Assembly: GCA_013204555.1 (NCBI GenBank)
Contig: JABMNO010000047.1
Coordinates: forward strand, 50,881 to 114,880
Direction: 5' to 3'
Length of the DNA: 64,000 nt
Origin: Chloroflexota bacterium
GTDB taxonomy: Bacteria > Chloroflexota > Dehalococcoidia > Lucifugimonadales > Lucifugimonadaceae
Both the position numbers and the translations under genes were made by a program. The notes below the pieces were generated by a model. That model was not told where the DNA came from. It did no database searches and saw nothing but the letters and a program-made list of their open reading frames with translations. This document shows positions 8,282 through 15,448 of the stretch, one piece after another. Position 1 is the first letter of the stretch, and every line of letters starts with the position of its first letter.

Positions 8282-8401
8282 GAATTCCGCCGCCCCATGT
8301 TCGACGGCTTCGCCCACTCCGGAGACATGTCCCAGGACCCCGCCTTCGGCCGAGAAGGCTGGCAACAACCCTTCCCGGCGCCAGTGGGGTTTGTGAATTA
8401 G
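8282..8401 (+). pseudogene. Duplicated 3' end of the sulfatase gene (fragment)
   Basis: This stretch matches the last 39 codons and stop of the sulfatase at 6598-6717. It reads in frame as a peptide containing SGDMSQDPAFGREGWQQPF and ending GFVN before a stop. Several differences are synonymous, so it was probably once a real coding end, not a fresh copy. No start or upstream sulfatase sequence precedes it. The NHL lipoprotein gene now lies between the intact gene and this remnant, as expected if a tandem sulfatase copy was deleted or the propeller gene was inserted. Confidence 0.85.
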
Positions 8402-8613
8402 GGATTTACCAACCGGCGGTCATACCGCCACCAAATTTATCCCGCGTGAAGTCACAGTGGCGCCAAAGAATCGGATTTGAGACCGCAGGAGTGAGTCAGT
8501 CAGCGATACCAACGCACAATCACGCTAGATGTTTCTGGCATCATCTGGCGGATGCCAGAAACATAAAAACTGTGTGGCGTCTTACGCGGTCTGGGTTGGC
8601 CAATTATCAAAAA

Positions 8614-9189
8614 TTAACGGGTTCGATTCGTTTGACGCGTTTGGTACTTCACACCGGTGACATTCAATCTGTACTCTAGCAATCGGATGCTGACTCCATA
8701 ACGCTCAGCCATGATCGCTTTCGATGTTTTAGTTCTGTTGATTTCAAGGGCGGCGGGCCTAGGAACCAAAAGCGTACCCGTCAACCAAGCGGCCTCATCC
8801 TCCTGTTGCTTGTCGTGAGGCCGAAGTATCTTTTCCTGATCGTCAACCAGAAGTACAGGCGAAGCATCGTGTTCAAGCAAATTGTGTGCTAATTCGTGTG
8901 TAATGTTGCTCGTTTGTCGCGCCCTAGAGTGGGCTGAATTATGAACGATGAAATGCTCATTAGCATCGATCAGGCTCACCGCAGACCACTCATCGCCTAG
9001 CGTCGAGGTCAACATCCGCAGTGTGTCATCCGGAAGTCCTGGTATATCTTGTATCGACCACACCGTAACGCCCAGATGATCGGCCAAAGTTCTAGCAGGC
9101 AGAACAGCTGACTCTGATAGGCCCAATTCCCGACGCACCGTTAGCGCCGTCTGTTCACACCATGACTTGAAACCACGTCGGAATGCCAA
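8614..9189 (-). CDS. ImmA/IrrE family metallopeptidase
   Basis: 191 residues with a TTG start at 9189. The start RRGFKSWCEQTALTVRREL is characteristic of ImmA/IrrE proteins partnered with XRE regulators. The zinc-peptidase motif is HELAH (His98, Glu99, His102) and the third ligand is an acidic residue in QEDEAAWLTGTLLVPR, about residues 129-144. Relatives cleave or inactivate a partner repressor (ImmR in ICEBs1, DdrO in Deinococcus) and so switch on the genes it controls. It is downstream of the XRE gene with a 7-bp gap, one transcription unit. The natural target is the neighbouring XRE protein, by inference. Confidence 0.9.
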   Translation of the reverse strand: MAFRRGFKSWCEQTALTVRRELGLSESAVLPARTLADHLGVTVWSIQDIPGLPDDTLRMLTSTLGDEWSAVSLIDANEHFIVHNSAHSRARQTSNITHELAHNLLEHDASPVLLVDDQEKILRPHDKQQEDEAAWLTGTLLVPRPAALEINRTKTSKAIMAERYGVSIRLLEYRLNVTGVKYQTRQTNRTR

Positions 9190-9196
9190 TGACTTC

Positions 9197-9580
9197 TCAG
9201 GAGCCGAAGGAGCGCTGGCGTTGGATTTTCCGTTGGGCGCTTCGAATCAGTTCAGCGAGATGAGTACTTAACTCCTCACTCGGATTCTGATCGGCACGAA
9301 AGTGAACACTCGCGCCCCAACTATATTCAGGATCGTGTTCATCTGCGCCGTCTGCAATTTCAACTCCAAGTATCTCCGACGCACTGATACCCAGCCACTG
9401 ACATATCAGTCCAAATGTTGTGAGATCAGGCAAGTGGCCGCGTTCGACACGAGACAAACTGGCAGGGCTTATGCCTATCGAAATTGCGGTTTCCCTCAAC
9501 CCTTGATCCCCGCGTTCACCTCTTACCTTGGTCCCGAGATCTTCGAGGCTTAGTTTCGGCAATTCATCATCTCCGGCCAA
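9197..9580 (-). CDS. XRE-family HTH transcriptional regulator
   Basis: 127 residues with a TTG start at 9580 (no ATG is available upstream of the HTH). The Cro/C1-type HTH covers about residues 12-70: GTKVRGERGDQGLRETA, then ISIGISPASLSRVERG and a LICQWLGIS helix. The C-terminal half is acidic then basic and ends RQRSFGS. It is transcribed away from a set of plus-strand genes starting at 9823 and probably represses that shared region; a 28-bp inverted repeat at 9763-9790 is a candidate operator. The C-terminal RSFGS is also the end of the small protein encoded at 9823-9966, using different codons. Confidence 0.9.
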   Translation of the reverse strand: MAGDDELPKLSLEDLGTKVRGERGDQGLRETAISIGISPASLSRVERGHLPDLTTFGLICQWLGISASEILGVEIADGADEHDPEYSWGASVHFRADQNPSEELSTHLAELIRSAQRKIQRQRSFGS

Positions 9581-9762
9581 ATCGCGACTGAACCATTGAC
9601 TCCGTCCCTGCTCACTAGTAAGGTGTTTCCAATTCGTAGTTAGTGTCTCACATTTGTCTCAGATTGATGCTTGGGCGTGACAGCGGCAATTGAAGTGTGT
9701 TGCTGGGTTGCCCCTCATTACGAAATATATTCTGGATAGTGAGTCTAGCTGTGGTCGATCGA

Positions 9763-9790
9763 ATAGTTGGCTTCACGCGATGCCAACTAT
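9763..9790. promoter_or_regulatory. 28-bp inverted repeat, candidate XRE operator
   Basis: Arms ATAGTTGGC and GCCAACTAT (9 bp, perfect) flank a 10-nt spacer. The site is 33 bp before the GTG of the small protein gene and lies between it and the divergent XRE gene. A weak promoter-like pair (TTGGCT and TATACA, 15-bp spacing) overlaps it. Binding by the XRE protein is inference. Confidence 0.5.
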
Positions 9791-9822
9791 ACACAAATCA
9801 GAAACCGATTAGGAGAAACTTC

Positions 9823-9966
9823 GTGTCAAAACAACAGAATTCGGGGAAACCGATTGAGGTACCCCCCGTTACCCCGGGCGAACCTCCCATGGGAAAACCA
9901 GATCACGTGCCGCCCGTCGAAACCCCGCGGCGACCCGTAAAGCCGGGACGCTCGTTTGGGTCCTAG
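9823..9966 (+). CDS. 47-residue proline-rich small protein, function unknown
   Basis: Starts at the GTG at 9823, with AGGAG 7 bp upstream; a longer frame from 9697 would run through the putative operator and lacks a ribosome site. The product is polar and unstructured-looking, with repeated P-P-V and G-K-P motifs (KPIEVPPVTPGEPP, KPDHVPPVETP) and the terminal sequence PGRSFGS. It has no membrane segment. It is first in a plus-strand series of four genes next to the ImmA/XRE pair, and its last five residues match those of the XRE protein. It could be a regulated effector, antitoxin, peptide tag or protease target. No family is recognised. Confidence 0.55.
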   Translation: MSKQQNSGKPIEVPPVTPGEPPMGKPDHVPPVETPRRPVKPGRSFGS

Positions 9967-9969
9967 CGC

Positions 9970-10869
9970 ATGAGTTGGTGGAACAACTCGGCCCGTTGGG
10001 GAAGCGAAATCAATCAGTTGAACGCTTCCTTCAACGGGGTGCAATTCGACCATGAACCCGGGAAAAAGGGCGGGGCGGTTATTGGCGTGGTAGTCCGCCC
10101 GTTTCCGCCGCGTTCAACTCAATGGGGCCTTTTCGACTCTCTTCGGGGCGATCATTTCGTAGCCCCGTCACATCAAGGCAAGATATTTGTCTATGAGCCT
10201 CGTGAAGATCTACCGGTACATCAGAGTCCACTCGAAAAAAAGTCGTTTGGGAATCGCGCCTATGAGTTGCAAATCAGTTTGATACCCGGTCGTGAACACC
10301 CTCTTGTTCACATCCTCTCCCCGATGTGGAACAAGCTCACGATTCCTAGTCATCGCCATTTCAACGATGACAGCTCAGCTTGTGCGCTATTCGCGTCAGA
10401 TGAAACTTGGAGATCGAGCCAAAACACGCTCGCCGATTACGTTGTGCAAGTGTGCATATGGATTATCAAAACTGAATATTGGATTGCCACATCAACGGAA
10501 GAGCGCGACGGCGTCTGGCTCGGCAGCGAGCAATCACACATTCCAAGTGAGCTTGTGAAGGTCAAGCCACTAGCGCCATGCCATTGCGGGTCAGGAATCC
10601 GCCTTATCGACTGTCATCGAACTTCGGACATCGGCAATGCCAAATTGCTGGAACAAATTAGGCGGGGTGACGCGAGTGGAGATTTTGTTCGAGCAAATTT
10701 CGGTTCCAACCCTGCTGCATGGATAGCGTCATTTGCGCGTACTGGCGTCATTTCCCCACTTGGTAGTAGTCGGCTGTATACCGCCCACAATTCTCCATTC
10801 AGTGGGTGCCCGGTACCGGTCATCTCAAACTTGATGCGCACCCTTCCACAGGAAACAATCGCGGCATAG
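9970..10869 (+). CDS. SEC-C zinc-motif protein with possible E2-like (UBC-fold) domain
   Basis: 299 residues. A SEC-C zinc motif is clear at 203-216: C204-x-C206 then eight residues, then C215-H216 (PCHCGSG start). Ahead of it, about residues 95-190, the pattern resembles bacterial E2-like proteins of ubiquitin-type systems: IPSHRHFNDDSSACALF, then a Trp, TLADYVVQVCIWIIKTEYW and a final G-x-WLG-x-E-x-x-H. In that reading Cys138 would be the candidate active cysteine. The remaining 80 residues are unassigned. It starts 3 bp after the small protein gene, so the two are probably coupled. No E1-like or JAB gene is visible nearby. The E2 assignment is tentative; the SEC-C motif is firm. Confidence 0.6.
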   Translation: MSWWNNSARWGSEINQLNASFNGVQFDHEPGKKGGAVIGVVVRPFPPRSTQWGLFDSLRGDHFVAPSHQGKIFVYEPREDLPVHQSPLEKKSFGNRAYELQISLIPGREHPLVHILSPMWNKLTIPSHRHFNDDSSACALFASDETWRSSQNTLADYVVQVCIWIIKTEYWIATSTEERDGVWLGSEQSHIPSELVKVKPLAPCHCGSGIRLIDCHRTSDIGNAKLLEQIRRGDASGDFVRANFGSNPAAWIASFARTGVISPLGSSRLYTAHNSPFSGCPVPVISNLMRTLPQETIAA

Positions 10870-10874
10870 GAAAC

Positions 10875-11105
10875 ATGAAATTGGCAGCTAAAAAGACTCC
10901 CAGGAACACCAACAAGTATGAGGTCAGAAGTGGCCGAATCAAGATAAAGGCAGGCATTACCGATGACCTAGAACGTCGGGAGGCTGAGCTCAAACGTGAA
11001 CTTGGCGATGACATCAAACTCACGAAAGTCGGCAATACGACGACGCGCAAGGGCGCGCTGAAATGGGAGGGAGAGCAGCGCTCTGACCTGACCTATCGTG
11101 ACTAA
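10875..11105 (+). CDS. Small GIY-YIG-like protein (76 residues)
   Basis: Starts at the ATG at 10875 (AGGA 4 bp upstream); a longer frame from 10806 overlaps the previous gene. The core KYEVRSGRIKIKAGITDDLERREAELKRE, taken in pieces, fits a GIY-YIG-like layout: Y-x-V, then a K-A-G-I-T strand end, then an Arg in ERREAEL. It finishes with TTRKGALKWEGEQ, a common ending in small proteins of this type. The second signature reads KAG in place of YIG, so nuclease activity is uncertain. It begins 5 bp after the SEC-C gene and overlaps the next gene by 8 bp. Confidence 0.55.
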   Translation: MKLAAKKTPRNTNKYEVRSGRIKIKAGITDDLERREAELKRELGDDIKLTKVGNTTTRKGALKWEGEQRSDLTYRD

Positions 11106-11403
11106 TCATCAGCAAACCGTACAACGGGAGACAATCTTGTCGTTGAACCGATCTGGAACACTGTCCCAAAATCTCGCTAACACCCTTGGTGAACAGCATG
11201 GTCGTAGTACCTCGCGCGTCTTGGCGGATGGGCTGAGATCCATCGTAGGCGGGGGCATGAATCCAGATGAATCCGTCGATCTAGTTCATGTTGGCATGGC
11301 CGCAACTGTTGTTGGTGCCGCGGTCAACCCAAAAGCTGCAGCCGTAATCGGTGTCTCTGCATTCCTGTTGGGCTTGACGCTTTGGAATCACGGCCAGACC
11401 TAA
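11098..11403 (+). CDS. Small protein with hydrophobic C-terminus, function unknown
   Basis: 101 residues from a GTG that overlaps the previous stop by 8 bp, which suggests translational coupling. The first 55 residues are soluble and helical (LSQNLANTLGEQHGRSTSRV, DGLRSIVGGG). The last 40 form two hydrophobic stretches (VHVGMAATVVGAAV and AAAVIGVSAFLLGLTLW) that could be a membrane hairpin. In a locus with an ImmA/XRE switch, a small membrane protein could be a toxin- or holin-like effector, but I recognise no family. Confidence 0.5.
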   Translation: MTNHQQTVQRETILSLNRSGTLSQNLANTLGEQHGRSTSRVLADGLRSIVGGGMNPDESVDLVHVGMAATVVGAAVNPKAAAVIGVSAFLLGLTLWNHGQT

Positions 11404-11509
11404 GTTGCCTCGACGGGACGACAAAGGAGCGTAAAAGCGCGCGGTCTGCCCCCCTCCCCGCCATCACGCCATTGACCAAACCGCCCATTCCATCCGACGC
11501 TAAGGGCAC

Positions 11510-11583
11510 GTCCTACCAAACGCACACCTCGGCGGCTGACCGGAGTATGCGAATCAGCCGGTAGGACACCACGTGATCACGTG
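11510..11583. other. Structured intergenic element with nested stems and a 14-bp palindrome
   Basis: Outer arms GTCCTACC (11510-11517) and GGTAGGAC (11560-11567) are perfectly complementary. Inside them GGCTGA (11534-11539) pairs with TCAGCC (11554-11559) around a 14-nt loop. Directly after comes the perfect palindrome CACGTGATCACGTG (11570-11583). It could be a terminator for the island, a structured RNA or a protein-binding or attachment site. No T-tract follows. Confidence 0.5.
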
Positions 11584-11712
11584 AAGTAGTAGACGTGCAG
11601 ACACCGGGTCTGCCCGTAGAAGTGCCTCCATGGCAGATGGGCCAGGCTGTCCCGACGTATCGGGGCTTCCACAACGACTTACGATCCCAAACTTGTCTAA
11701 TAGCCGTGCGGC

Positions 11713-11895
11713 TTGGGGAAACCTTCTCGACCAGTCTCTGAGAAATCGGAGATCGATCAAGATAACGGGCCGCCAGATGAGCGTAGGGACATTTCGCACG
11801 CAGCGACTTTCAACCGCCCTCGTGTCGCAGATCCCGATGAATTCGGGAAGCCTATCGACATGGCGGCTGCAATGAGCATCAGGCGAGATGACTAG
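11713..11895 (+). CDS. Possible small protein (60 residues), uncertain
   Basis: A short frame from a TTG, polar and proline-containing, with a well-behaved second half (FNRPRVADPDEFGKPIDMAAAM). An in-frame stop at 11701 limits any extension. It ends in ATGACTAG, where the ATG of the next possible frame overlaps its stop, the arrangement of coupled genes. No ribosome site is visible and no family is recognised. It may be the end of a degraded longer gene. Confidence 0.25.
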   Translation: MGKPSRPVSEKSEIDQDNGPPDERRDISHAATFNRPRVADPDEFGKPIDMAAAMSIRRDD

Positions 11896-12262
11896 TCTTT
11901 CCGATGGTGTGGGAACCAATCGGATCGTATATAGATCGTGCTGCCAGATCTGCCTCAGGCAGGTCGACCGCTCGGTAGGACCTAAATGCACCCACATGGA
12001 CCACGTCCGCACGCCGCAGCCGTACTGTGGGCATCTTGCCCGCTCTTCGGTGGCTCGAACCCCGAATGCCACGCAGCGTGATCGGCAAAGATTGACGCCC
12101 GCTCTATTCATAGTCGAAACACCGAAGGGCCATCGACTCGAAGACACCGGTGCGGTTCTTAGCAGCCCGTGTGGAAAACAAAAAAAAACAGGCTTACGCG
12201 TGCATGTGGAAGCCTCGATACGTCTGGACAGTCTGGCTTGCATCTCCCATGCAGGGACATAA
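11888..12262 (+). CDS. Possible Cys/His-rich protein or gene remnant, uncertain
   Basis: A 124-codon frame that overlaps the preceding short frame by 8 bp. It contains CCQIC and, further on, HMDHVRTPQPYCGH, which could bind zinc and superficially resembles HNH-type proteins, then a sensible-looking LFIVETPKGHRLEDTGAV. The last 40 residues run into an A-rich stretch (12177-12190) and look non-coding. It may be an accessory gene damaged by a frameshift. Treat it as a weak call. Confidence 0.2.
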   Translation: MTSLSDGVGTNRIVYRSCCQICLRQVDRSVGPKCTHMDHVRTPQPYCGHLARSSVARTPNATQRDRQRLTPALFIVETPKGHRLEDTGAVLSSPCGKQKKTGLRVHVEASIRLDSLACISHAGT

Positions 12263-13009
12263 CAAGAGGGACAGAACCAAACCTCAGTTCAACGCGCCAA
12301 ATTATTTACCTTGCGTCCGCCTCTCACCGAACCCTGTGCGCACCGCAAGGAAAGGTATCCTGAGGCCACTCGAAGGGCACCTTCCCGGCATCACATCAAC
12401 GCGTCCCCGCCCCCCCGCATGTCATCCAGAGCGAAGTCGAGGCCGCCACTGGCGGGCGGAACGCAGTCGAAGGATCTCAAGACATCCATCCACCAGAAGA
12501 AGCAACAACCAAGAGCGCGCACCACATCAACCGGCTGCAAACATCGGACCACTCCAGATCCTTCGACTCCGGCCCAGAGCTGCCTCCGCTCTGGATGACA
12601 TATGGGTGTGGATCGGGTGATTTGTCGTAGCACGGGCATCCGCCACTTCAAAGCGCGCCTGCCCCCCCGCATGTCATCCTGGACAGCCTTGTGGCCGGTA
12701 TCTCAGCGTCTATGTCGGCCACGTGAAGTCAACCAGAGTCACCCGTTGAATGCACTTGACCCGCGGGATGACATGTCTGGCGGGAGTGCTGATTCGAGTT
12801 TTCGAGCAAGTGCGGCGAATGGTGCGTTGAAGATGAGGTCCTCACGTCGGTCGCGGGGCCTTCCTCCTCAGGACGACCACGAATTTGATAGCGGCTCAAT
12901 GGGGCGACCTGTCACGTTCGTCGTCCTGAGGGCCGGCTCCGCGGGCCGTGAGGACCTCATCGCCAGATCCACATACGCAGCACACGCATCATCGAGGCGC
13001 GCTACCTCC
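12263..13009. repeat. Gene-poor region with several dispersed intergenic repeats
   Basis: About 750 bp with no convincing gene. It holds a copy of a TATCCTGAGGCC...TCGAAGGGCACC element (about 12356-12387), two inverted stretches built on GTCATCCAGAGCGAAGTCGA and its mirror near 12419-12475 and 12554-12600, a related GTCATCCTGGAC to GGGATGACAT pair (12671-12776), and family B copies at 12832-12878 (reverse) and 12918-12961 (forward). Open frames here read through repeats and are not supported. Confidence 0.7.
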
Positions 13010-13777
13010 TCAAATCTGCGTTCGCCCACCGTCAACCACAAACGTTCCGGCGGTGGCGTAGCTGGCGTCCTCCGATGCCAGGAAAGTGATCATTGGGGCT
13101 ATATCTTCAGGCGTTCCAGCGCGCCCCAGGGGGACGGTCTCTTTGATCATGGCCGCGCGAGCTTCAGGCCGAAGATGGGCGTCGTGGTTTGGAGTGCGCT
13201 CCAGTGCGCCGGGGCAGACGGCGTTGCAGCGGATGCCGTCTTTTGCGTAGGTGAGCGCTATGTTGCGGCTCATGGCGAGCAGCGCGCCTTTGCTGGTGAG
13301 GTAGGCAAAGTTCTCGCTGGGCCCAGATATCGCCGTGATGGAGCTGACTATGACGATTGCACCGCCTGTGCCCTGCTTCAGCATCTGCTTGAGGCCGAAT
13401 CGGCACGCCAGATAGATGCCCCGCAGATTGACGTTCATGGTGGCATCCCAGACTTCCTCGGGAAGATCGTGCAGGCCAATATCGCGATCGTGCATCTGGA
13501 TTCCGGCGTTCGGCACAAGAATATCGAGCGACCCGAACTCCGACACAGCGGCGGCCACGGCAGCTTCCACCTGGTCGGCCTTCGACACGTCTGTGACGGT
13601 CGCAATCGCCTCATGGCCATCGGCAACCAGCCCCGCCGCCGTGGCTGCAACCTGGTCGCCGGGTACGCCCGACACGACGATGCGAGCTCCTGCCTCGGCC
13701 ATCAAACGGGCCGTTGCGCTGCCGATGCCGCCGCCCCCGCCCGTGATCAACGCGACCTTGCCATCTAGCTTCCCCAT
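13010..13777 (-). CDS. SDR-family NAD(P)-dependent oxidoreductase
   Basis: 255 residues, full classical SDR length. The cofactor motif is TGGGGGIG (residues 12-19). NAG follows strand 4 (PNAGIQM), Ser lies in VIVSSITA, and the catalytic Tyr-x-x-x-Lys is YLTSK. The end VDGG is the usual C-terminal strand. It resembles glucose 1-dehydrogenase/3-oxoacyl-ACP reductase-type enzymes; the alcohol oxidised or ketone reduced is unknown. It stands alone, divergent from the FGE gene. Confidence 0.9.
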   Translation of the reverse strand: MGKLDGKVALITGGGGGIGSATARLMAEAGARIVVSGVPGDQVAATAAGLVADGHEAIATVTDVSKADQVEAAVAAAVSEFGSLDILVPNAGIQMHDRDIGLHDLPEEVWDATMNVNLRGIYLACRFGLKQMLKQGTGGAIVIVSSITAISGPSENFAYLTSKGALLAMSRNIALTYAKDGIRCNAVCPGALERTPNHDAHLRPEARAAMIKETVPLGRAGTPEDIAPMITFLASEDASYATAGTFVVDGGRTQI

Positions 13778-13877
13778 AGTCCCCCCAAATCAACAACACT
13801 GACTCTGATCAATTGACGATGTATTCCACGGAATCTACCCTACTGAAGAATCTTTGCCACCAAATCTCAGGAGATCC

Positions 13878-14852
13878 ATGCACGCGTCGCCCGATACCAA
13901 CCCGATGCCATCCACCGACGCCTGCTGCACACCGGGCCGTGTTGGAGCGCCACAACAGGAGCCACAACTTCTGACTCTATCCACCAGGAAGCGCTCCACC
14001 GAGGGCATGGCTAAGCTGGATGGCGGCGAATTCCTGATGGGCACGGAGGACAAGATCGGCTTCCCGTTGGATGGCGAAGGACCAATCCGAAAAGTGACGG
14101 TCGATCCCTTCTACATAGACGAGACTACGGTCACGAATGAGCAGTTTTCCGAGTTCATTGATGATACGAAGTACGTGACCGAAGCCGAGCAGTTCGGCTG
14201 GTCGTTTTCGTTTCACCACTTCGTCTCCGATAGCGATGCGGAAAAGGTAGAGCAGCGCGTTGCTGGTGCTGAGTGGTGGTGGCGGATGGACGCGGCTGAC
14301 TGGCGGCATCCAGATGGAGCGGAGTCTGACATCACCCACCGACTAGACCACCCGGTGACACAGGTCTCACACAACGATGCGAGCGCGTTCGCTAAGTGGG
14401 CCGGAAAGCGTCTGCCCACGGAGGCTGAGTGGGAGTTTGCAGCGCGGGGCGGCCACGAGCAGCGCCGCTACGTGTGGGGCAACGCACTAACGCCGGGCGG
14501 TGAGCACAAGTGCAACATCTGGCAGGGCGATTTTCCGCGCGTCAACACGCTGGAGGATGGCTTCCATGGAACCGCCCCAGCCCGCGCCTACGAGCCAAAT
14601 GACTTTGGTCTCTACTGCATGGCGGGGAACATCTGGGAGTGGTGCGAGGACCGGTGGGGCGTGGATTGGAGCGTGGTTGACACTGACAATCCCGTTGGAC
14701 CGGAGTCCGGCGATTCCAGGGTCACCCGGGGCGGTTCATTCCTATGCCACTCCTCATACTGCAACCGCTACAGGGTTGCGGCCCGCACTTCAAACACGCC
14801 GAATAGCGCTACCGCGAACATGGGGTTCCGGTGCGCTCGGAACGTTAGCTAA
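13878..14852 (+). CDS. Formylglycine-generating enzyme (sulfatase-modifying factor)
   Basis: 324 residues from the ATG at 13878, with AGGAG 5 bp upstream. An N-terminal DACCTPGR precedes the FGE-sulfatase domain. GGEFLMGTED starts the domain and RLPTEAEWEFAARGG is the family core. The C-terminal block GGSFLCHSSYCNRYR carries the two active cysteines (Cys290 and Cys295) that bind copper and oxidise the sulfatase Cys, followed by NMGFRCARN. It converts Cys in C-x-P-x-R to formylglycine. Its likely substrates include the sulfatases at 5260 and 23382. Its stop overlaps the convergent CBS gene by 4 bp. Confidence 0.92.
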   Translation: MHASPDTNPMPSTDACCTPGRVGAPQQEPQLLTLSTRKRSTEGMAKLDGGEFLMGTEDKIGFPLDGEGPIRKVTVDPFYIDETTVTNEQFSEFIDDTKYVTEAEQFGWSFSFHHFVSDSDAEKVEQRVAGAEWWWRMDAADWRHPDGAESDITHRLDHPVTQVSHNDASAFAKWAGKRLPTEAEWEFAARGGHEQRRYVWGNALTPGGEHKCNIWQGDFPRVNTLEDGFHGTAPARAYEPNDFGLYCMAGNIWEWCEDRWGVDWSVVDTDNPVGPESGDSRVTRGGSFLCHSSYCNRYRVAARTSNTPNSATANMGFRCARNVS

Positions 14853-15328
14853 GAGCCGTTCTGGATAACGTTCAGAAGCAACTTGGCGAGATCATGCCGC
14901 GAGACTACGCCTTCAACTTTGCCGTCTGAGGAAACGACAAGGTGATGAAGATCATCCTCGATCATCCGATGGGCAAGGTCCTCCAGTGGCGTGTCGGCCG
15001 TCACCGGCGTCCTCTGTTCCATACCTTCCGAAACCGGGTGGCTGGACAGACGGGCCAGCGTGTCATCAAGATTGTCGAGCTTGCCAACCCACGCTCCAAG
15101 AACCCAGTTAAGTTTGGCCTGAGCGAAGGGAACCCGCTTTTCTGACGGGAAGAATGAGTCGTCGGTCACTATGCCGACATAGTTGCCATCATCATCGACA
15201 ACCGGCAGACAGCCGATATTAAGGTCCAGCATGCGCAACGCCGCTTCTTGAAGCCGGGCCGATTGCCCTATAGTGACGGCGGGCGACGTCATGATGTCTC
15301 TTGCAGTGGACTTGATTATTTCTGTCAT
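14849..15328 (-). CDS. Two-CBS-domain protein
   Basis: 159 residues made of two CBS motifs. The first (about 8-60) has ARDIMTSPAVTIGQSARLQE and GCLPVVDDDGNYVGIVTDDS; the second (about 92-150) has PVTADTPLEDLAHRMIEDD and HHLVVSSDGKVEGVVSRHDL. CBS pairs bind adenosine nucleotides (AMP, ATP, SAM) and sense energy state, but the partner is not evident. Between the motifs lies a 30-residue insert (FPSEKRVPFAQAKLNWVLG) common in stand-alone members. The gene ends tail to tail with the FGE gene, sharing 4 bp. Confidence 0.9.
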   Translation of the reverse strand: MTEIIKSTARDIMTSPAVTIGQSARLQEAALRMLDLNIGCLPVVDDDGNYVGIVTDDSFFPSEKRVPFAQAKLNWVLGAWVGKLDNLDDTLARLSSHPVSEGMEQRTPVTADTPLEDLAHRMIEDDLHHLVVSSDGKVEGVVSRHDLAKLLLNVIQNGS

Positions 15329-15448
15329 GAGTGTCTTGATGAAATCCGTGCAGAACGTGAGTTAAGGACGGTCTGATCTAACCAGTGTCGGTCTGCGCTT
15401 GATGCTACCGGAAATGTTAACCAACAGCATGTGGGGAGAAAGATTTAA

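Noticed and set aside
11554..12243. 229-codon minus-strand frame
   Set aside because: Arg/Cys-rich composition with no motifs; it looks like a reverse shadow of non-coding or plus-strand sequence.
12602..13768. 388-codon plus-strand frame
   Set aside because: It runs antisense through the SDR gene, whose motifs are clear on the minus strand, and its first third reads through intergenic repeats.
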